A program made the position numbers and the translations under genes. Below, one piece after another: positions 1 to 13,199 of a stretch of DNA of 64,000 bases. Source of the DNA: Micropterus salmoides (taxonomy: Eukaryota > Chordata > Actinopteri > Centrarchiformes > Centrarchidae); contig NW_024041262.1 in NCBI RefSeq assembly GCF_014851395.1, positions 14,995,671 through 15,059,670 of the forward strand, in the 5' to 3' direction. Within the stretch, counting starts at the first letter, position 1. Each line of letters opens with the position of its first letter. Below the pieces are notes generated by a model. The model was not told the DNA's origin and made no database searches. It saw nothing but the letters and a program-made list of their open reading frames with translations.

Positions 1-1849
1 CCTTTTTTTTAAATAAAAATATTTAAGTCAGTAGGAGATTTTCAGGCATGTAATCTAAATAAACTGAGAATTCGTATTTTACTGTAATTGGGTATTTAAT
101 GACACACATTATTAGTGTCCCAAACTTATGCTTACATAATGATAATGACTCTTTAGCATTTAGGCTTTTTTTCCATACTGACAACCTCACACCCACATCA
201 GCCCAGAGGAGTGCAGAAGCAATTGCTAATTTTCCAAAGCCATATATTTTAGAAAGCAAAGCTTCAAATTGCCACATTGGCATATCCACTATTTGACTTT
301 CATCCTGAAAATATGTTTTTGACAAGGCGTCTAACATTTTAGCTACATTTCAACATTACAATTTCAGCCACTTGCTTTCTCTGATCTGAAACAATTTGTT
401 TTGCTTACATAAATTGGGCCCAGACTGCACAACAGAAATGGCACACTTTTTAAAAAACAATATTATTGTCAATTAATAATGTCTTAACAGCTTAATTTAG
501 ATACCAACAGCACAGGGACCCTTATAAAATACTTAACATGGTGTATTAAAGAGTTTCATCAGGGCCAGCTGCTTCTTTTTGTCCAATGAGATTGTCTGAC
601 ATTTAGGTTATATAGATAGATAGATAGATAGTGTGTGTATATATGGTAGTTGAAGATAATGTCTGTTGTCTTGAGTTGATTTTGATTGATGTAACCAGCC
701 TGTGTTGAAGATTTTCAACACAGAGCAACCTTAATATTGATTGGGAGTCATGTTTCTGGCCATCTGAATGTTTACCAATTCCTGAGGGAAATATCTGTCT
801 CTTTAGCTGCTAAACACTCCAATGGGTTCACCAGCTAACTTTGTGTGGTCTGCCAGTTGGTGCTGTGCTGGTGCAGCTTACTGTGAGTTTATCAGAGCTT
901 TTGCATTGAAAAAGCTGCATGCTGTGGAAATGAATAAAGTTGTGAGAGTGAATCAAAACACTAAAGTTGCGGGCAGTAACACCAAAACGGTGAGCTGAAA
1001 GACACTAAAGCGCTCCATAGAGCAGAGGGGGACGGCAGAATTTTAATATTTTATATTTAATATTTAAATTTGAATATTCGATCATTGGGGAGGCAATATT
1101 GAGTATAATGTGTCTGTTCTTTGATTATTTATATTCCTTTAGTCTGTAAGGGTACACCGATCAAAAGAATCAAAACAGATTTTCATAAAAATTAATCCAA
1201 GTTGGGAATACTGTCATGTGAAGTCCATCGCTCTCTGTCTGCTAACATCTGTCACACATCTCTCATTCTGCACCCTGTTGTTGTTTTCGTTACGTTGCGG
1301 TCTTCAAAATAAGTCGGAGCTAGATCAAATGAATCATGTGTATTTGATATTACTGGATAAGTTCTATACAAGAAAGATTCTGTTTTGAAATAAATAAACT
1401 GTTTCATAATAGCCTATTTCAGTTTTGTGCAAGAGGCCTGTCCCATATGGACGCCTGTCCCAAATATAGGCAGGGTCAATCCAGTGATTTTAGCAAATAA
1501 AATCCTCGGCTATCAATCAAAGTTTTACAGTAGTTAGCGTTTCAACACTGGAGAAACCTCAGAGATTTAAAGTTGGGGGCCGGAGCTTCAGAGGGAGCAC
1601 TGAAGGGAGGGTCACTCACTGTCCGACACTACTGTGTCTTCATCTGAGTCTAAATGGACAAAGACATGAGGCAAATAACATAAATAGTCAACCTAAAAGA
1701 GGTTTAAAGCCAAAAGGCTCCACTGTCTTCAGAGTGTGAATCTAATATGCCTTTTATGCACAGCAGTGAGTTGATAATGTCTCCACCTCTAGGAAAGGGT
1801 GACATTTTTTTTTTTCTAGTCTCCAGACATTTAATGATGCCATGGTTAG
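1..1849. other. Non-coding stretch, probably intronic
   Basis: No coding exon could be recognised on either strand. The sequence is AT-rich, with a short GATA/GTAT microsatellite near 613-645. If 3918-4001 is the last exon of ccdc186, this stretch lies in its last intron or just upstream. A 104-codon minus-strand open frame at 23-337 has no recognisable domain and no splice context. Confidence 0.5.
613..648. repeat. GATA / TG microsatellite
   Basis: About four to five units of TAGA are followed by a short TG/TA run. This is a simple tandem repeat with no sign of function. Confidence 0.8.
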
Positions 1850-2970
1850 CCTGTGAACAATGTTAAGCAATAGTGTAAGCCATGTTTTGTGTAAAGATGG
1901 AAAAGGATATAAAGTGATATCCAAAGCCTTGCAAATGCCAGTCAGTACTGTTCAATCACTTATTAAGAAGTGGAAAATCTGGGGATCTCTTGCTCTCTCT
2001 CAGAGGTTGGGTAGACACAGAAAGATTTTAGCCAAAACTGTGAGAAGAATTGTTCGGGATACAAAGAAAAACCCACAGGTAACGTCAGGAGAAATACAGT
2101 CTGCTCTGGAAAAAGATGGTGTGGTTGTTGCAAGGATCACAATACGACAATACTTAAACAAAAATGAGCTGCATGGTCGAATTGCCAGAAAGAAGCCATT
2201 ACTGTGCCAATGACACAAAAAACACCTCGACACTCCTCACAGCTTCTGGCGTACTGTAATATGGAGTGTTGAGACCAAAATAGAGCTTTATGGTCACAAC
2301 CATAAGCGTTATGTTTGGACAGGGGTCAACAAGGCCTATAGTGAACAGAAGCATGGTGGTGGCTCACTGATGTTTTGGGGGGGTGTGAGCTCCAAAAATT
2401 GCTGTGAAAATTGATGGCAAGATGAATGCAGCATGTTATCAGAAAATTCTGGCAGACAATTTAAATTCTTCTGCATGGAAGCTGCGCGTGGGATGCTCTT
2501 GGATTTTCCAGCATGATAATGACCCCTAAGCACAAGGCCAAGTTGACCCTCCAGTGGTTAGAGTAGAAAAAGGTGAAGGTTTTGGAGTGGCCATCACAGT
2601 CTCCTGACCTTAATGTCATTGAACCACTCTGGGGAGATATCAAACGTGCAGTTCATGCAAGACAACCAAAGACTTTGCATGACCTGGAGGCATTTTGCCA
2701 AGACAAAAGGGCAGCTATACCATCTGCAAAAATTCAGGGCCTCATACACAACTATTACAAAAGACTGCACGCGGTCGTTGATGCTAAAGGTGGTAAATAC
2801 ACAGTATAAAGAACTAAGGGTATGCTGACTTTTGAACAGGGGTCTGTTAATTTTTTTTCTTTGGAAGGAATAAAATACATGTGTTTTGCCTGCCCACTCA
2901 TGTTTTCTTTACACATGGTGTATATATATTACCAATTATCCCAGGGTATACAAATGTACAACTATACATG
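1850..2970 (+). mobile_element. Degenerate Tc1-like DNA transposon
   Basis: A plus-strand transposase relic is spread over three frames. The N-terminal paired-type helix-turn-helix part is open from 1860 to 2213 and ends in a stop after GRIARKKPLL. The catalytic core continues in fragments. The first catalytic Asp of the Tc1 motif (usually WSDETK) is replaced by Val, so it reads WSVETKIE near 2262. HDNDP near 2513 is followed at once by a stop or frameshift. The third motif, LNVIEPLWG, is in the open frame 2573-2809, whose C-terminus resembles a normal Tc1 end. After the transposase the sequence resembles a fish Tc1 3' region ending near 2967 in a decayed terminal repeat. The left end was not found. 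The element is certainly inactive. Confidence 0.85.
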
Positions 2971-3917
2971 GTTTATGTCCTGCAATAAAACTGACCCATT
3001 TTTCACCATTTCTTCATACTGGAAAGTGTCAAGCACATCTTGAATCCACGTCAAAGACAGTGGGCGAAAAACCTGCTTCCAAACAGGCTTAGGGTGACGC
3101 ACCATAAAGACAATAGAAAGCTAAAAATGTTTTAATATTTATTGAAGCCTCTGATGCGCCCACATAAACAAGGCAAACTTTCAAAACATGTCTGCATGTA
3201 TTGTTAGAGCCTCATTTTGATGTTTGTCTTTTTGCTCTGTTTGCACTTTTATTTATGTTGGCAAACTTGATGCTTTAGTGGTAGTAATCATATTTTGCAA
3301 ACAAGCAGCTTCCTATTGTTTTTTTATATTGTGTTAAACTTAGCTTAAAGACCCATTACGTAAAACCTAAACAAGACAATAAATTGTAACGTAATTGTAA
3401 CGGGAGTATTTTCTGCCAGCGACTAATCTTTCTGTGCATGGAAGATTGGCAGTAAGCAGGAGGTAATGATATAAAAACACTTGCACAACATTCTGACAAA
3501 GCCAAACTGAGGCTTCACAATTACTTTAAAGGCTAATCTAGCTTTTGGCAATTTTCAAGCTGGTGATTGTTTTTCATATTGTATAAGAACTGATGGCACA
3601 TTGTCATGCGTCCTATTTTCAACCACACTGCACAGAAAACACCAAGAAAATAGACAAAGGAGGGGCAATCTTTAATAATAGTATTGTTCTTTATGGGGGT
3701 TTTCATTCATATGTCATTCACACTTTTAAATTCCATTTTTGTTCTCATTTAGATGCTTTCTTCCCAGAATATTTGCACATAGGAACAAATGTCAAGAAGG
3801 CAAAAACGCTTAAGCACATTACTGCTGATATACCGCCACAGCAAACTAAGCCCCGCTCATGGATTGTCACTTTAACGTCGTATTTGAGTCTAAAAGTCGT
3901 CCCTCTTTTTTAAACAG
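2971..3917. other. Non-coding stretch
   Basis: AT-rich sequence without a recognisable gene or repeat. An open frame at 3593-3913 runs up to the splice acceptor of the next feature and is probably only intron read-through. Confidence 0.5.
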
Positions 3918-4001
3918 GAGAATCTGCAGACGCTGGGGGCCGAGATCGAGAGGCTCATAAAGCAGCAGAGAGATCCTGGGGATGGAGTGAGGAGAAAGTG
4001 A
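3918..4001 (+). CDS. ccdc186: Last coding exon of a coiled-coil protein, probably ccdc186 (partial)
   Basis: A pyrimidine-rich tract ending in CAG at 3915-3917 precedes 27 codons that read ENLQTLGAEIERLIKQQRDP and then GDGVRRK, followed by TGA at 3999-4001. The heptad-like spacing of hydrophobic residues (L, L, I, L, I) and the charged composition suggest the end of a coiled coil. In human, CCDC186 (Golgi and dense-core-vesicle coiled-coil protein) lies tail-to-tail next to ADRB1. Here this exon is on the plus strand and faces adrb1 on the minus strand, so position and orientation fit. The name rests mainly on synteny, because I cannot align the tail from memory. No upstream exons were recognised in the window. 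Confidence 0.5.
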   Translation, partial: ENLQTLGAEIERLIKQQRDPGDGVRRK

Positions 4002-6694
4002 CAAAGTTGTGTCACAGGAAAGAGGAAATGAAGGACCAAGAAGTACTTGGAGAGGAATCTCTAACCCGGACGGAACAGCAAAATGATACATCCGCACACA
4101 CTCATTCTCCCAACCTATGAAGGAGCTAATTGAATGTTGTAAGTGCCAGTAGCACATCAGGCTGCTTTTTTGGAGGATCTTTCCTGACCTTTGTGTCCAT
4201 TCTATGAACGTGTCGGAACTTACTTGAACTGTCATTATTCCATCCACAATGTACCTCCTCCGTGTCCTCCTCCGGCACAACACATCTTTCTCTAGCTGAC
4301 GTCCATCTCCCCTGAGCCTTGCCAAGATTAAAAACTCTAAAGGCCAGTTGCTTCAAGCTTGAAGCTCTGACTGCCTTGTAAATTAATTGACTAAAGATGC
4401 CATAATTATGAATGTATAGCAAATTCTACCTGGGGGAAAAAAAACAAACAACAACACTCATTTGCCAATGAATTCATCCTATAAAACATGGACTGTTTTT
4501 CCACCGTGCAGTAAACTGAGATTAGATATCTCTCAGCATGCGATCTCTCCACTTGTCTCCTGATGTCCGTCTGCCAATAAGCCAAATGTATTTTTGAAAG
4601 ACTGCTTCTTTGGCTCCCGTTATGTGAAGCAAAAGTGGAAAAACAGCCCTGGCTTGTTGGAGGGGACCTCTCGTGCCATTTGTGTCATCATCTTTTGCTC
4701 TGCGCAGCACTTCCAAACGAAGCTGGTGAAGCAGGGAGCCTCACATCAGCAGCCCCCACCCGTCTGTGTGACCCCCGGTGCTAGGCTTGCAAAAGCAGAC
4801 TTTGTCGATGCCACGAAGCGTGGAGGTGTCCTAATGTTTAGCTGTGTACACTGAAGAAAATCTATGACAAAAATATTATCATGTTAAGGTTGAAATGTAG
4901 AGCTGGTCTTTGGTTTAGCCATTTTGAATGTGATTTTTAATTTATTTTCATTATCATTGGCTTAAAATTAAATTTTTTATTTGAGTATGTCTGGTTATCC
5001 ATTTTTGTTTTCTATTATCATTCCTCATTTTCCGACTTTTTTTGCACCATGTGTACAATATGGTCTGGGGGATGGGGGGTCAAAAATGTTAAGGTATTCC
5101 CATCACACTCTTCTTTGTAGTGTCACTGAGTCCACTGAAGTAAACCAACTGTAAACGAAGCTGTAGATCAGGAAATCCAATGGAACCTACAGAAATATAT
5201 CCAGGGAAAAAGTGCAATTCTTTTCCTTTCATTGATTTCTTTAGGGGGGAGGGGGTTTGTTGTTGAGCTGAATGTGTTTATGTGGCAGGATCCTATTTTA
5301 TGTCTGTTTTTATGCTTGTATACGTGCAACATGTGACTTCGCTGGTGTTTGAATCTTTGAAAGTGTCCAAATTGAGCGTGCGCACATGGCTGCACGTGTG
5401 CCCTTTTCGCCTCTCAAGCTTTTGTGTTCACACCTTGTGTACATGCTTCAGCTGTCGGGGGAGGAGTGGGGTTTGGGGGCTTATAGGCTTTTACCAGATT
5501 GACCATGAAGTGCGTTACATCCAGAGGGGGGGTAAACATGATTTGCAGTTAGACCAGAGCGTGTCAGCCACAAAAAAACCTGAAGCAAATAATGTTTCTG
5601 TCTCGCATTCACAGCTGTTTAGTCTATTGTACACACAAACTCAGAAACACACAGGATGAAGGGTATAGAGCAGGCATCTAGTTTGATTCAACAATACTTA
5701 AGTTTCCTTGGTTTTTGTTTTTTTATTTGATGTGATTGCAGAAGCTGTCACAAAAGATCAGCCACCCCCTCCCCAATTAGAAACAGGCCTTGAATGGTTA
5801 GTTACTTCGCATACACCCTGAGGCTATGTCGAAATGGCCCACTACATGAATGGAGATGAAGGTTTTCTGGATTGAGGTTGTGCCGTCCTTAAAGCCTCCC
5901 TGCTGCTGCAGTGGGTGCTAGCTGTTTGATGTACCTCTACTTTTAATTCATCCAAACTGATTCTGTGTTTAAACATACAGACAGCAAACCTGGAGATTAC
6001 ATCTTGACTGTCCTTGATATTGAAACTTTGTAACCTTTTAAACTCCAAGGTTCAGTGAGGTTGCCGTTTTGCCCTTTATCACATTGCGTTTTTTTGTTTT
6101 TTTTTCTATCAAGCCAGTTCATTGTTTCCAAAAACGCATTTCATCTGGATGTTTTATTACGTCTTAAACAATGCGAAAAAAACGAGCTACTTGCTGCTGA
6201 ACAGGGGAAATCATGGCAGTTTTTGTTGTTTTGTTTGTTTCTGGTACAGAAGTAAAATACAACCTATGCAAAACACTTGCATGGGATTTCCTAAGTAATT
6301 CTTTATAATTCTCTGAGTTATGTTAATACACTTCTTCTGATTTGGTCACAGTGTGCCACCTGTAAGAATCACACTGATCTGAGATTTTACACGTTTCCAC
6401 AGCCTTGAAACGAAGCCATGCTGCAGTCATTGTGTGGACGAATGAAAATCGTGTTTTCACTATATGGATATGAAGAAGTGGTGTTCAGAACGTGTGAGAT
6501 TTAAATGAGACGTTTTTCTGTTTTATTCCTGCTGTGCAATGACTCTCTTTGCTCTGTTTTGTGGAATACCCAAACTGTGATTATAATATACTTTTGTAAA
6601 TATGTCATTCTGTAAAATTATGAGATGTTTTTTAAAAAAAATACTGGATTCTGGATTATGTTTGTGTAAATATAAAGTGTTTCCAGGGAATAAA
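4002..6694 (+). other. Probable long 3' UTR of the upstream coiled-coil gene
   Basis: This non-coding sequence follows the TGA at 3999-4001. Its last part (6480-6690) is AT-rich with several TGTAAATA-like motifs, as in vertebrate 3' UTRs. A canonical AATAAA at 6689-6694 is followed by a T/GT-rich stretch (6730-6770). That would give a 3' UTR of about 2.7 kb. The end point is an inference from the poly(A) signal. Confidence 0.35.
6689..6694 (+). terminator. Candidate poly(A) signal for ccdc186
   Basis: AATAAA with a T-rich/GT-rich downstream region. It is the best-placed signal after the 3918-4001 exon. Other weaker signals may be used. Confidence 0.35.
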
Positions 6695-8430
6695 AGGAGA
6701 CGAGTCTTAACTTTCTCTTGAATGTTCCACAGTGGTCTTGTCTCATTACTTTTTGTTTAGTTTGTTTTTTGCCATAAAGAGAAAGATTGACACTAGCATC
6801 TTGTTGTCCTGGTTTCTCTTTTTCAGTTACAGTGGAATGAAGCGTAATTAGGGTAATTGAGAAATGTCTGCAGGCACACAACCTCTCAGTGACTCTTTGT
6901 TGGATGCAGCTTTAGGTCTCACTGCAAAGGCAGCGGTGTCAGCAGTGTGGAAGGTCACGTACATCACTGCACCACTGTCAGTCAAACCAGGCAGCCTTTC
7001 AGATGATGCCCCCTCAAACGAAAACAGCCTCCACAGTTGCAGCCTGTCATGTTAGTGCAACTGAAGGCATCAGTCTTGTGTAACTAACCTAGTTTATTAA
7101 TGGCAGTGGTCGGTGGAGTTGCGTTATGGGTAATGTAGCAACAAGTTCTGCTGCAGGAACCTGAAGGAGTGCAATGCCACATCGGTGAAGGATCCTTAAT
7201 GTTTTGCATTTTTGCTTGAAAAATGACTCAAACGATTAATCAGTGATCAAAATAGTCGATGACACGGAAATGAGTCGACTGCTATAGCTCACATGGAGAA
7301 TTTAGTGCAGTCACCGCGTCCCCTCTTCTGGCCCAAAAATCACAGTTATAAAATCAGTTTTGTTGAACAGAGTCCTCTGCCACCCTGTCAATCTGCACAC
7401 ATCAAAAAGTAACATCATGCATGAGCTTTCTCCTACCATTCTTTCCCACGCGTGCACATGTGCAGACATTGAAAAACACCTACGGACCAGCTGATGTTGT
7501 TTATTATCTTTAGCAGGAGAATGAGACATTTGCTTTCTTGTCATGCATGGGGGAAAATTCCCATTTTCTCTGCAGGCACAGCGGTACACGGCAGGTTCAA
7601 ATAAATCCAATTGAGGCCAATGATTACTGACAGGCTATTTTTAGCTTGCTGATAATGGATTCTCCTATCAGCTTAGATGATCACCGTTGAATTCATAAAG
7701 CATCTCCCGTGTCCTTTAGACGCAGCAGTAACCATGACAGTAGGTCTCAAGGTATATAGAGCTAACAAGCCTGTCCAGTCCATCAGTCTATCTTTGTTTA
7801 CTGTACACCATCACAACACAGGCACAGTTACAGCTGTAACATTAAGAGAAAACCATTCGAATATGAATGAGTCTATAATGAGAACAATTACAGTGCACTT
7901 ATTATCTTTTAGCTTAAGTGTAATGTGATTCTGTGTACTTAGACCTTTTTACTGGCAATGTTCATGTATCCGTCTATCCCTTTACAAAAATAAACCCTCT
8001 TATGCATGGAACCTCGCAGTAATGCTTTGTTTGCATGCCACACCCCTGCTCTGCCTCCTCTGATGCTCCAATGGAAACTGAGAGGATTCATTTTCCCCAA
8101 CAGTGCCGCAGTACCTTAACAAAATAAACTTTTATCGTGTTCATTCAATTTGTAATTCATAAAAAGTGCAGTGCTGCAGGTTTCAGCTGAGTGCGCTATG
8201 TGAATGGATTCGTGAATGAAATTTATTTTGTTTCATGCTTGAACCAAAACACCCCTAAGCTACATAACGTGCACCCATATGTCTGGATTTTTTTCTAATG
8301 TATCTTTATGCAGGAGGCACACGAGAGTGGAGTAGAAGCCTTGTGTCAGTGCTGAGTGCAAACAGTCAGCAAGAAAGGAACCACAAGGACCTTGAGAGTG
8401 ATGAAGGATGGGGTTCTGTTTCATTTGTCT
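6695..8430. other. Intergenic, no gene seen
   Basis: Several open frames of 60-100 codons occur, but none has a domain, splice sites or a recognisable match. No strong repeat could be assigned. Confidence 0.5.
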
Positions 8431-8882
8431 GCAGAGGTGGACTGTAAGTAGTACTGTAAGTTGTAAATATAAGTAAGTGCAAATGGACCTGTATTTTACT
8501 TGAGTATTTCCATTTAATGGTACTTTATACTTCTGTTCCTCTACAGAAGATGGAAATATACTCTACATTTACTTAACAGCTGCAGCTACTAGTCAGTATT
8601 CAGATTAAGATATTATAGAAGAAAAAAATTGGCATGTGACCCCTTAAAAAAAAGCAGTTTCTACTTTAGATGTAAACTTTTCATTTAAATAATTGTTCGA
8701 GACATTGTTCATGACATTCAGAAATTAATACATAGGATACGATTATTTTGCTAATGACACTTCTATTCTTTTACTATGCTACTAGGAGTTTGAATATATG
8801 ACATTTTCTGACAATAGAGTTTTTTTACATTTTGGTATTGGTACTTAAGTACTTCAGTATAGGATTTCTTCCACCACCTTTG
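8431..8882 (+). repeat. hAT-type non-autonomous element, copy 1
   Basis: The sequence shows the pattern of a very common fish repeat: TTACTTGAGTATTTCCAT near its start, ACTTAAGTAC runs, and an end reading CTTCCACCACC. The left end (CAGAGGTGG) and right end are an imperfect inverted pair. The same family recurs at 23062-23533. There is no coding capacity. The hAT-type label is from family knowledge. Confidence 0.6.
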
Positions 8883-9515
8883 CTCTGTCTTCTTGATACG
8901 CTTCAGGAAGTTGAGGTGGTCAGCAGAAATTCAGATGAACAACTGAGGAGTTGAGGAGGGCTCTGGGATCTCACTGTTGGACAGTTGGACAGCCATTGCT
9001 GATGTTTTACTGGTGTGACATATTGGCCTTTACTGTGAGGGTTAAAAAAAAACCTGTGTCAGTTGGTGGAATTGCAAAAGGCCACTTCTCTCCTTTTACA
9101 CTGAGTTGGCCTCTCAGAAGGCTTTGAACATTCTGTGAAGCCCCTCACTATGGGTGTGCAAGTCTACCTCTTGAACCCCAGTGTTATTGTGAACAACTGT
9201 TAATCCATTCAGGGCTGTTAATGTGATTCTTTAAAAGAAAGAGGCTTTCAAAGAGATTAGGGGCTGCAGAAAGACTAAACGGCAAACATCTGTATCTAAA
9301 AGTGCTTGCATGTGTGATGGTGGCAGTCAGATCTCTGCAAGCTGTGGGTGAAAAGAAGATAACTCACCAACTGTTGGAATAGCACATGCCTTACCCTTTT
9401 TCTCAGGAGATTTGAGACCCAGCGGTTAGAAGTGGACTCAGTAAAATTGTTTGCTTTTAGTCTCTTCTTGCCACAATGCCTTTTGTATGTAGTGTCAGTT
9501 TTGTTTGGTTTACTC
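8883..9515. other. Intergenic, no gene seen
   Basis: No coding exon or clear repeat recognised. Confidence 0.5.
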
Positions 9516-9912
9516 ACAGAGAGTTAGATTAAAAGATCAATACCACTCTCAAATATGTCCATTCAATATGAGGCTGGAGCCAGGATACAGGATCAGCTTA
9601 GCTTAGCATAAAAACTGTAAATGGGGAAACTGCTAGCCTGGTTCATTCCCAAGTTAAAAAAACAAAGTCCCAGGAAGATAAATTACATGGCACATAATCC
9701 TCTGCAATTTCTAAAGTGTTAATTAGTGAGCTTTAAAGGTGCTGATATTTTGTTACATTTGGACAGAGCAAGGATAGCTGTTTCCCCGTTTCCAGTCTTA
9801 ATGCTGTGTTAAATTAACCGTACACTGGCTATAACTCCATATTTAATAGACAGATATGGAAGTTGTGTCTTCTCATTTGATTCTCACAAAGAGATGTTGA
9901 ACTACTCCTTTA
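9516..9912 (+). repeat. TIR-bearing MITE, copy 1 (left-truncated)
   Basis: A familiar fish interspersed repeat containing GATCAATACCACTCTCA, then CAGCTTAGCTTAGCATAAA, and near its right end GAGATGTTGAACTACTCC. That right end is the reverse complement of the left end of the copy at 12882 (GGAGAAGTTCCACATTTTGG), with mismatches. This shows that the family has terminal inverted repeats. The left terminus of this copy is missing. Confidence 0.65.
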
Positions 9913-11959
9913 ATGACATTCTCTGCTGACACAAAATATCAAGGCATCAAGAAAGACCCCTTGCGCCATCAGACGCTGAATCATCATCTTACTGAAAAGC
10001 CAAGACTCATGAGGTTGGTACCAATTGGTAAAGAAAGGAGCCATGGTATGTTGGCGTTCTGACTTGGATTGAGGAGCCAGTGAGAATATAGAGGAATAGT
10101 GCACATTCAGCTGTGCCTGGTTTTTTGCTCACCTTCAGTTCTGCATTTTCAAGCAGACTGTGCTAATCAACGCTCCATGGAAAAGGGTGTGTGTACCCTC
10201 ATGAAACAAAGATGTGCACTACTCAGTAAGCAAATCATCTCATCTTAATGCAAGGCTGCTTTGATTTGCTTTTCTTATAATCATGTTTTCTTTGTCAAAT
10301 TCTAAATTGTACGGTAACTTCACAATAAGGGACAACATTTTGAGTAGTTACCAGGGAAAAGGTAAGGAAGGAATGAGGAACTAACTTGTGATGAATTGTT
10401 TGGAGTACGTTCCTAAGAACTCCTAATGGAGGCCAGAAAAGGGTGAGATAGACTGGGAGAGATCCTATATTAATGAATGGCATTTGCTCAGTCCGTGGGG
10501 GTTTGCATTAAACTGTGCATAAAATTGTATGTGGCCAATAAAGTTGAATATTATTATTATGAATCATTGGGTAAAGATAAGTAGCTACATGAATAGAATA
10601 GGTTAGAGGAAATAAAGTCCTACACTCCCTAGGGGTTGAGCTGTAGCACGTAAGATGCACAACCTTGGAGAACGAGAGTAAAGTTGATTAAACTATATCA
10701 CTGTGTTCCTACATGAAAGAAAACAATATAACTACTTTCTTTGTTTAATGATCAGTAGGCTACTCAGTAACCACTCAGTATGATGCACCACTTTAGAATT
10801 CATCAGGAACAACCCATGAAGAAAGTGGTCAGTATGATCGATTCACAGGTATTGCTGCCTAATGAATAATGATTATAATATGATTCATTAACATAGGATC
10901 TCCCAGTCTCACTCATCCTTATCCCCCATATAGTCCTCCATTAGGAATTATTTGGGAAGTATTTGTGTGTCCCTAGTTGTAATGTTTGTAATATGTACCC
11001 AATCTGTTGCCAGTCTTTTTTTTAACTCACTTATCCAAATTTACAATCTGATCCCAGCTCTGTACTCATGCAAGGATTTTTACTGTAGGCCTGTTGAGGC
11101 ATATGTTTGATAAAATGGACCTCAGTTATGTCTGCTATTAGTGCTTTGCTGCATCCTGATTGGGAATGTTTCTAAAAGGAGCTGTGTAGTCACGAGTGTG
11201 CTGTGCTTTCTAGTTCATATTTCTGTAAGTGCAACGCCAGTTTACATTATAAAAGCTGAACCTGACTGACCACGCGAGCCCTATCTTTACGTGAGCCACA
11301 ATCAAACGAGCCAAGGCACGGCAGATGGCGGCCACTAAGCGCCAAGTTCACATGGGAATCCAAACAGATGGACACATGAAGCGTAGCTCCTGCTTTTGGC
11401 ACCGCATCTTGACACTCGCAGTATGATTTAGAGTGGAAAGAATCACAGGGGAATTTTATCTTGCAGCGTTACAAGGCATTTAATTGCCAATGGAAGTTGA
11501 GTTTTATCAATGTTTTGCATCAGAGGCGTGTGCCAGCTACAGGGTCTCCACAAGTTCATGCTTGTTATTTAGCTACATTGTTTATACATAAATAAGATTT
11601 AAAATGTTGTCTCCCTATTCACTAAATCCTTCCCTTGGTTTTGAAGAGGTTAACAGGCTAACAAAATACATTTTTTACATATATTTTATTGTTGATAAGT
11701 ACACTTTAATTACATTTGATGTCGTTGTGATTTTAAAGTGGCTAAGGGGTGCAAAAGTTACACTTTAATGCTCTGATTGCATGGATTTAACATATCTGTT
11801 GGGATCTGATAAGGTTGTAATCATTTGCAATCAGCAATAGTTATTTCCAGCTGTTACTGTTCTGTTTTTCTTGTTTTTTACCTTGGAACAACCTCCCCTC
11901 CAAACCTCCTCCTGAGGAAAATGACTATTGTATGAGTATTTGCATTGCATTTTTTACAG
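9913..11959. other. Intergenic, no gene seen
   Basis: No exon recognised. Near 10520-10560, GGCCAATAAAGTTGAATATT followed by ATT repeats resembles the 3' tail of a fish L2-type LINE, too short to place with certainty. Confidence 0.45.
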
Positions 11960-12175
11960 CATCATGTTTCATAATGCTTGCCTTTGGTAAGATGCTTGCC
12001 TTTGGTGTGCCTGGGTTCGATTCCCACTGTGAGACATCCACCACTTTGTCCCTGAGCAAGACACTTAACCCCTCGTTGCTCGAGAGGCGTGCGACCTCTG
12101 ACATATATAGCAATTGGAAGTCGCTTTGGATAAAAGCGTTAGCTAAATGAATAAATGTAATGTAAATCTAATTAG
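11960..12175 (+). repeat. tRNA-derived SINE, copy 1
   Basis: It contains a tRNA-like pol III B box (GGTTCGATTCC, 12015-12025). This is followed by CCCTGAGCAAGACACTTAAC and a 3' part ending in AAGTCGCTTTGGATAAAAGC and GCTAAATGAATAAATGTAA. The A-box region is rearranged by a duplicated ATGCTTGCCTTTGGT segment. The same family occurs at 33855-34048 (inverted) and 58376-58530. Confidence 0.75.
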
Positions 12176-12881
12176 CTGAATTACTCATCTCTGTTGTCAA
12201 AATCCTACTTATTGTCCTTTATTTGGTCCTCCTTGGTCACCAATGCAGCTAAATGAGTGTCATGTATTATGTATATTAAGTCCCCTTCAACTGACTTTGA
12301 ATAACAGTGTTGTTTTGTACACAGTATTTGTACACGGCGAATCGTTATTTAAAGGCTTGTCCACTGAAAAATATGTTAAATGGCGCACATGTGCCTTGGC
12401 ATCAATATCACAGTGGCATTTGGAAAAAGATGTGATTATTAAAATTCACAAAGCAGTCTCATAGTCTGAATGCTTTAATTCTCTTTGGTGATTATGATGT
12501 TTGTGTTGGTCTTTAATGAAGTACAGATGGCAGTAAGAGGTGGTTGGCAGAGACAATATTCATGATCTCGACGAGATGCGTTTCAGTCCATGTAATAACT
12601 AAATGAAACATCACACCTGTTGCCTGAGAGCATCTGAAATAACTCAGACACTCCTTTAATTAAAATTTTAGTGCAGTGTGGATGTTGTGATTTTGAGAGG
12701 TCATGGAAAATGTCTGACTTCATTCTGCTGTGATACCATTTTTGAATTAGTTTATGGGTGCATTGACATCTGGAAATTTAATAGGGAATGACTGCACCTT
12801 GAATTCCAGCTTGTAAAATGTCCCCATATTCCATGGACAATAAACATGTTTGACAAAGTTTGAACAGGAGCAAATACAATT
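12176..12881. other. Intergenic, no gene seen
   Basis: No coding exon or assignable repeat. Confidence 0.5.
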
Positions 12882-13090
12882 TAAGGAGAAGTTCCACATT
12901 TTGGGAAATACTCTTAAATGAGAAGATAGATACTGCTCCCACATCTGTGTGGTCATTATAAAGCCAGGATAAAGACTGTAAACAGCTAGCCTAGCCCTAC
13001 TCAAAGGCAATAAAATCCACCTTCTATTTCTTGACCATAGCTGTAACTTCCTGGAGTCTCCACTGGCTGTATCACAACCACAACTGCTCC
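12882..13090 (+). repeat. TIR-bearing MITE, copy 2
   Basis: Starts with the family's left terminal repeat (ACATTTTGGGAAATA at 12895). It continues with the ATCTGTGTGGTCATTATAAA and AGACTGTAAACAGCTAGCC segments also seen, in altered form, in the other copies. The right part is diverged. Confidence 0.6.
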
Positions 13091-13199
13091 CAGCCAAGAA
13101 ATAGTCCTGCACGTAACCCCTTGTAAGATGGCAAATTGTTACACCTCAGTTTTGGTAAAGTCAAACATGTTAATTTGAAGTGAATAGGTGCCCACTTGA

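Noticed and set aside
23..337. 104-codon minus-strand frame at the window start
   Set aside because: No domain, no splice context, and no match recalled. The opposite strand is also open.
613..648. Repeats read as a CRISPR-like or satellite array
   Set aside because: Simple microsatellite units only. No spacer-repeat structure occurs anywhere in the window.
12015..12025. tRNA-like B box
   Set aside because: It belongs to a SINE head. No cloverleaf could be completed, so it is not a tRNA gene.
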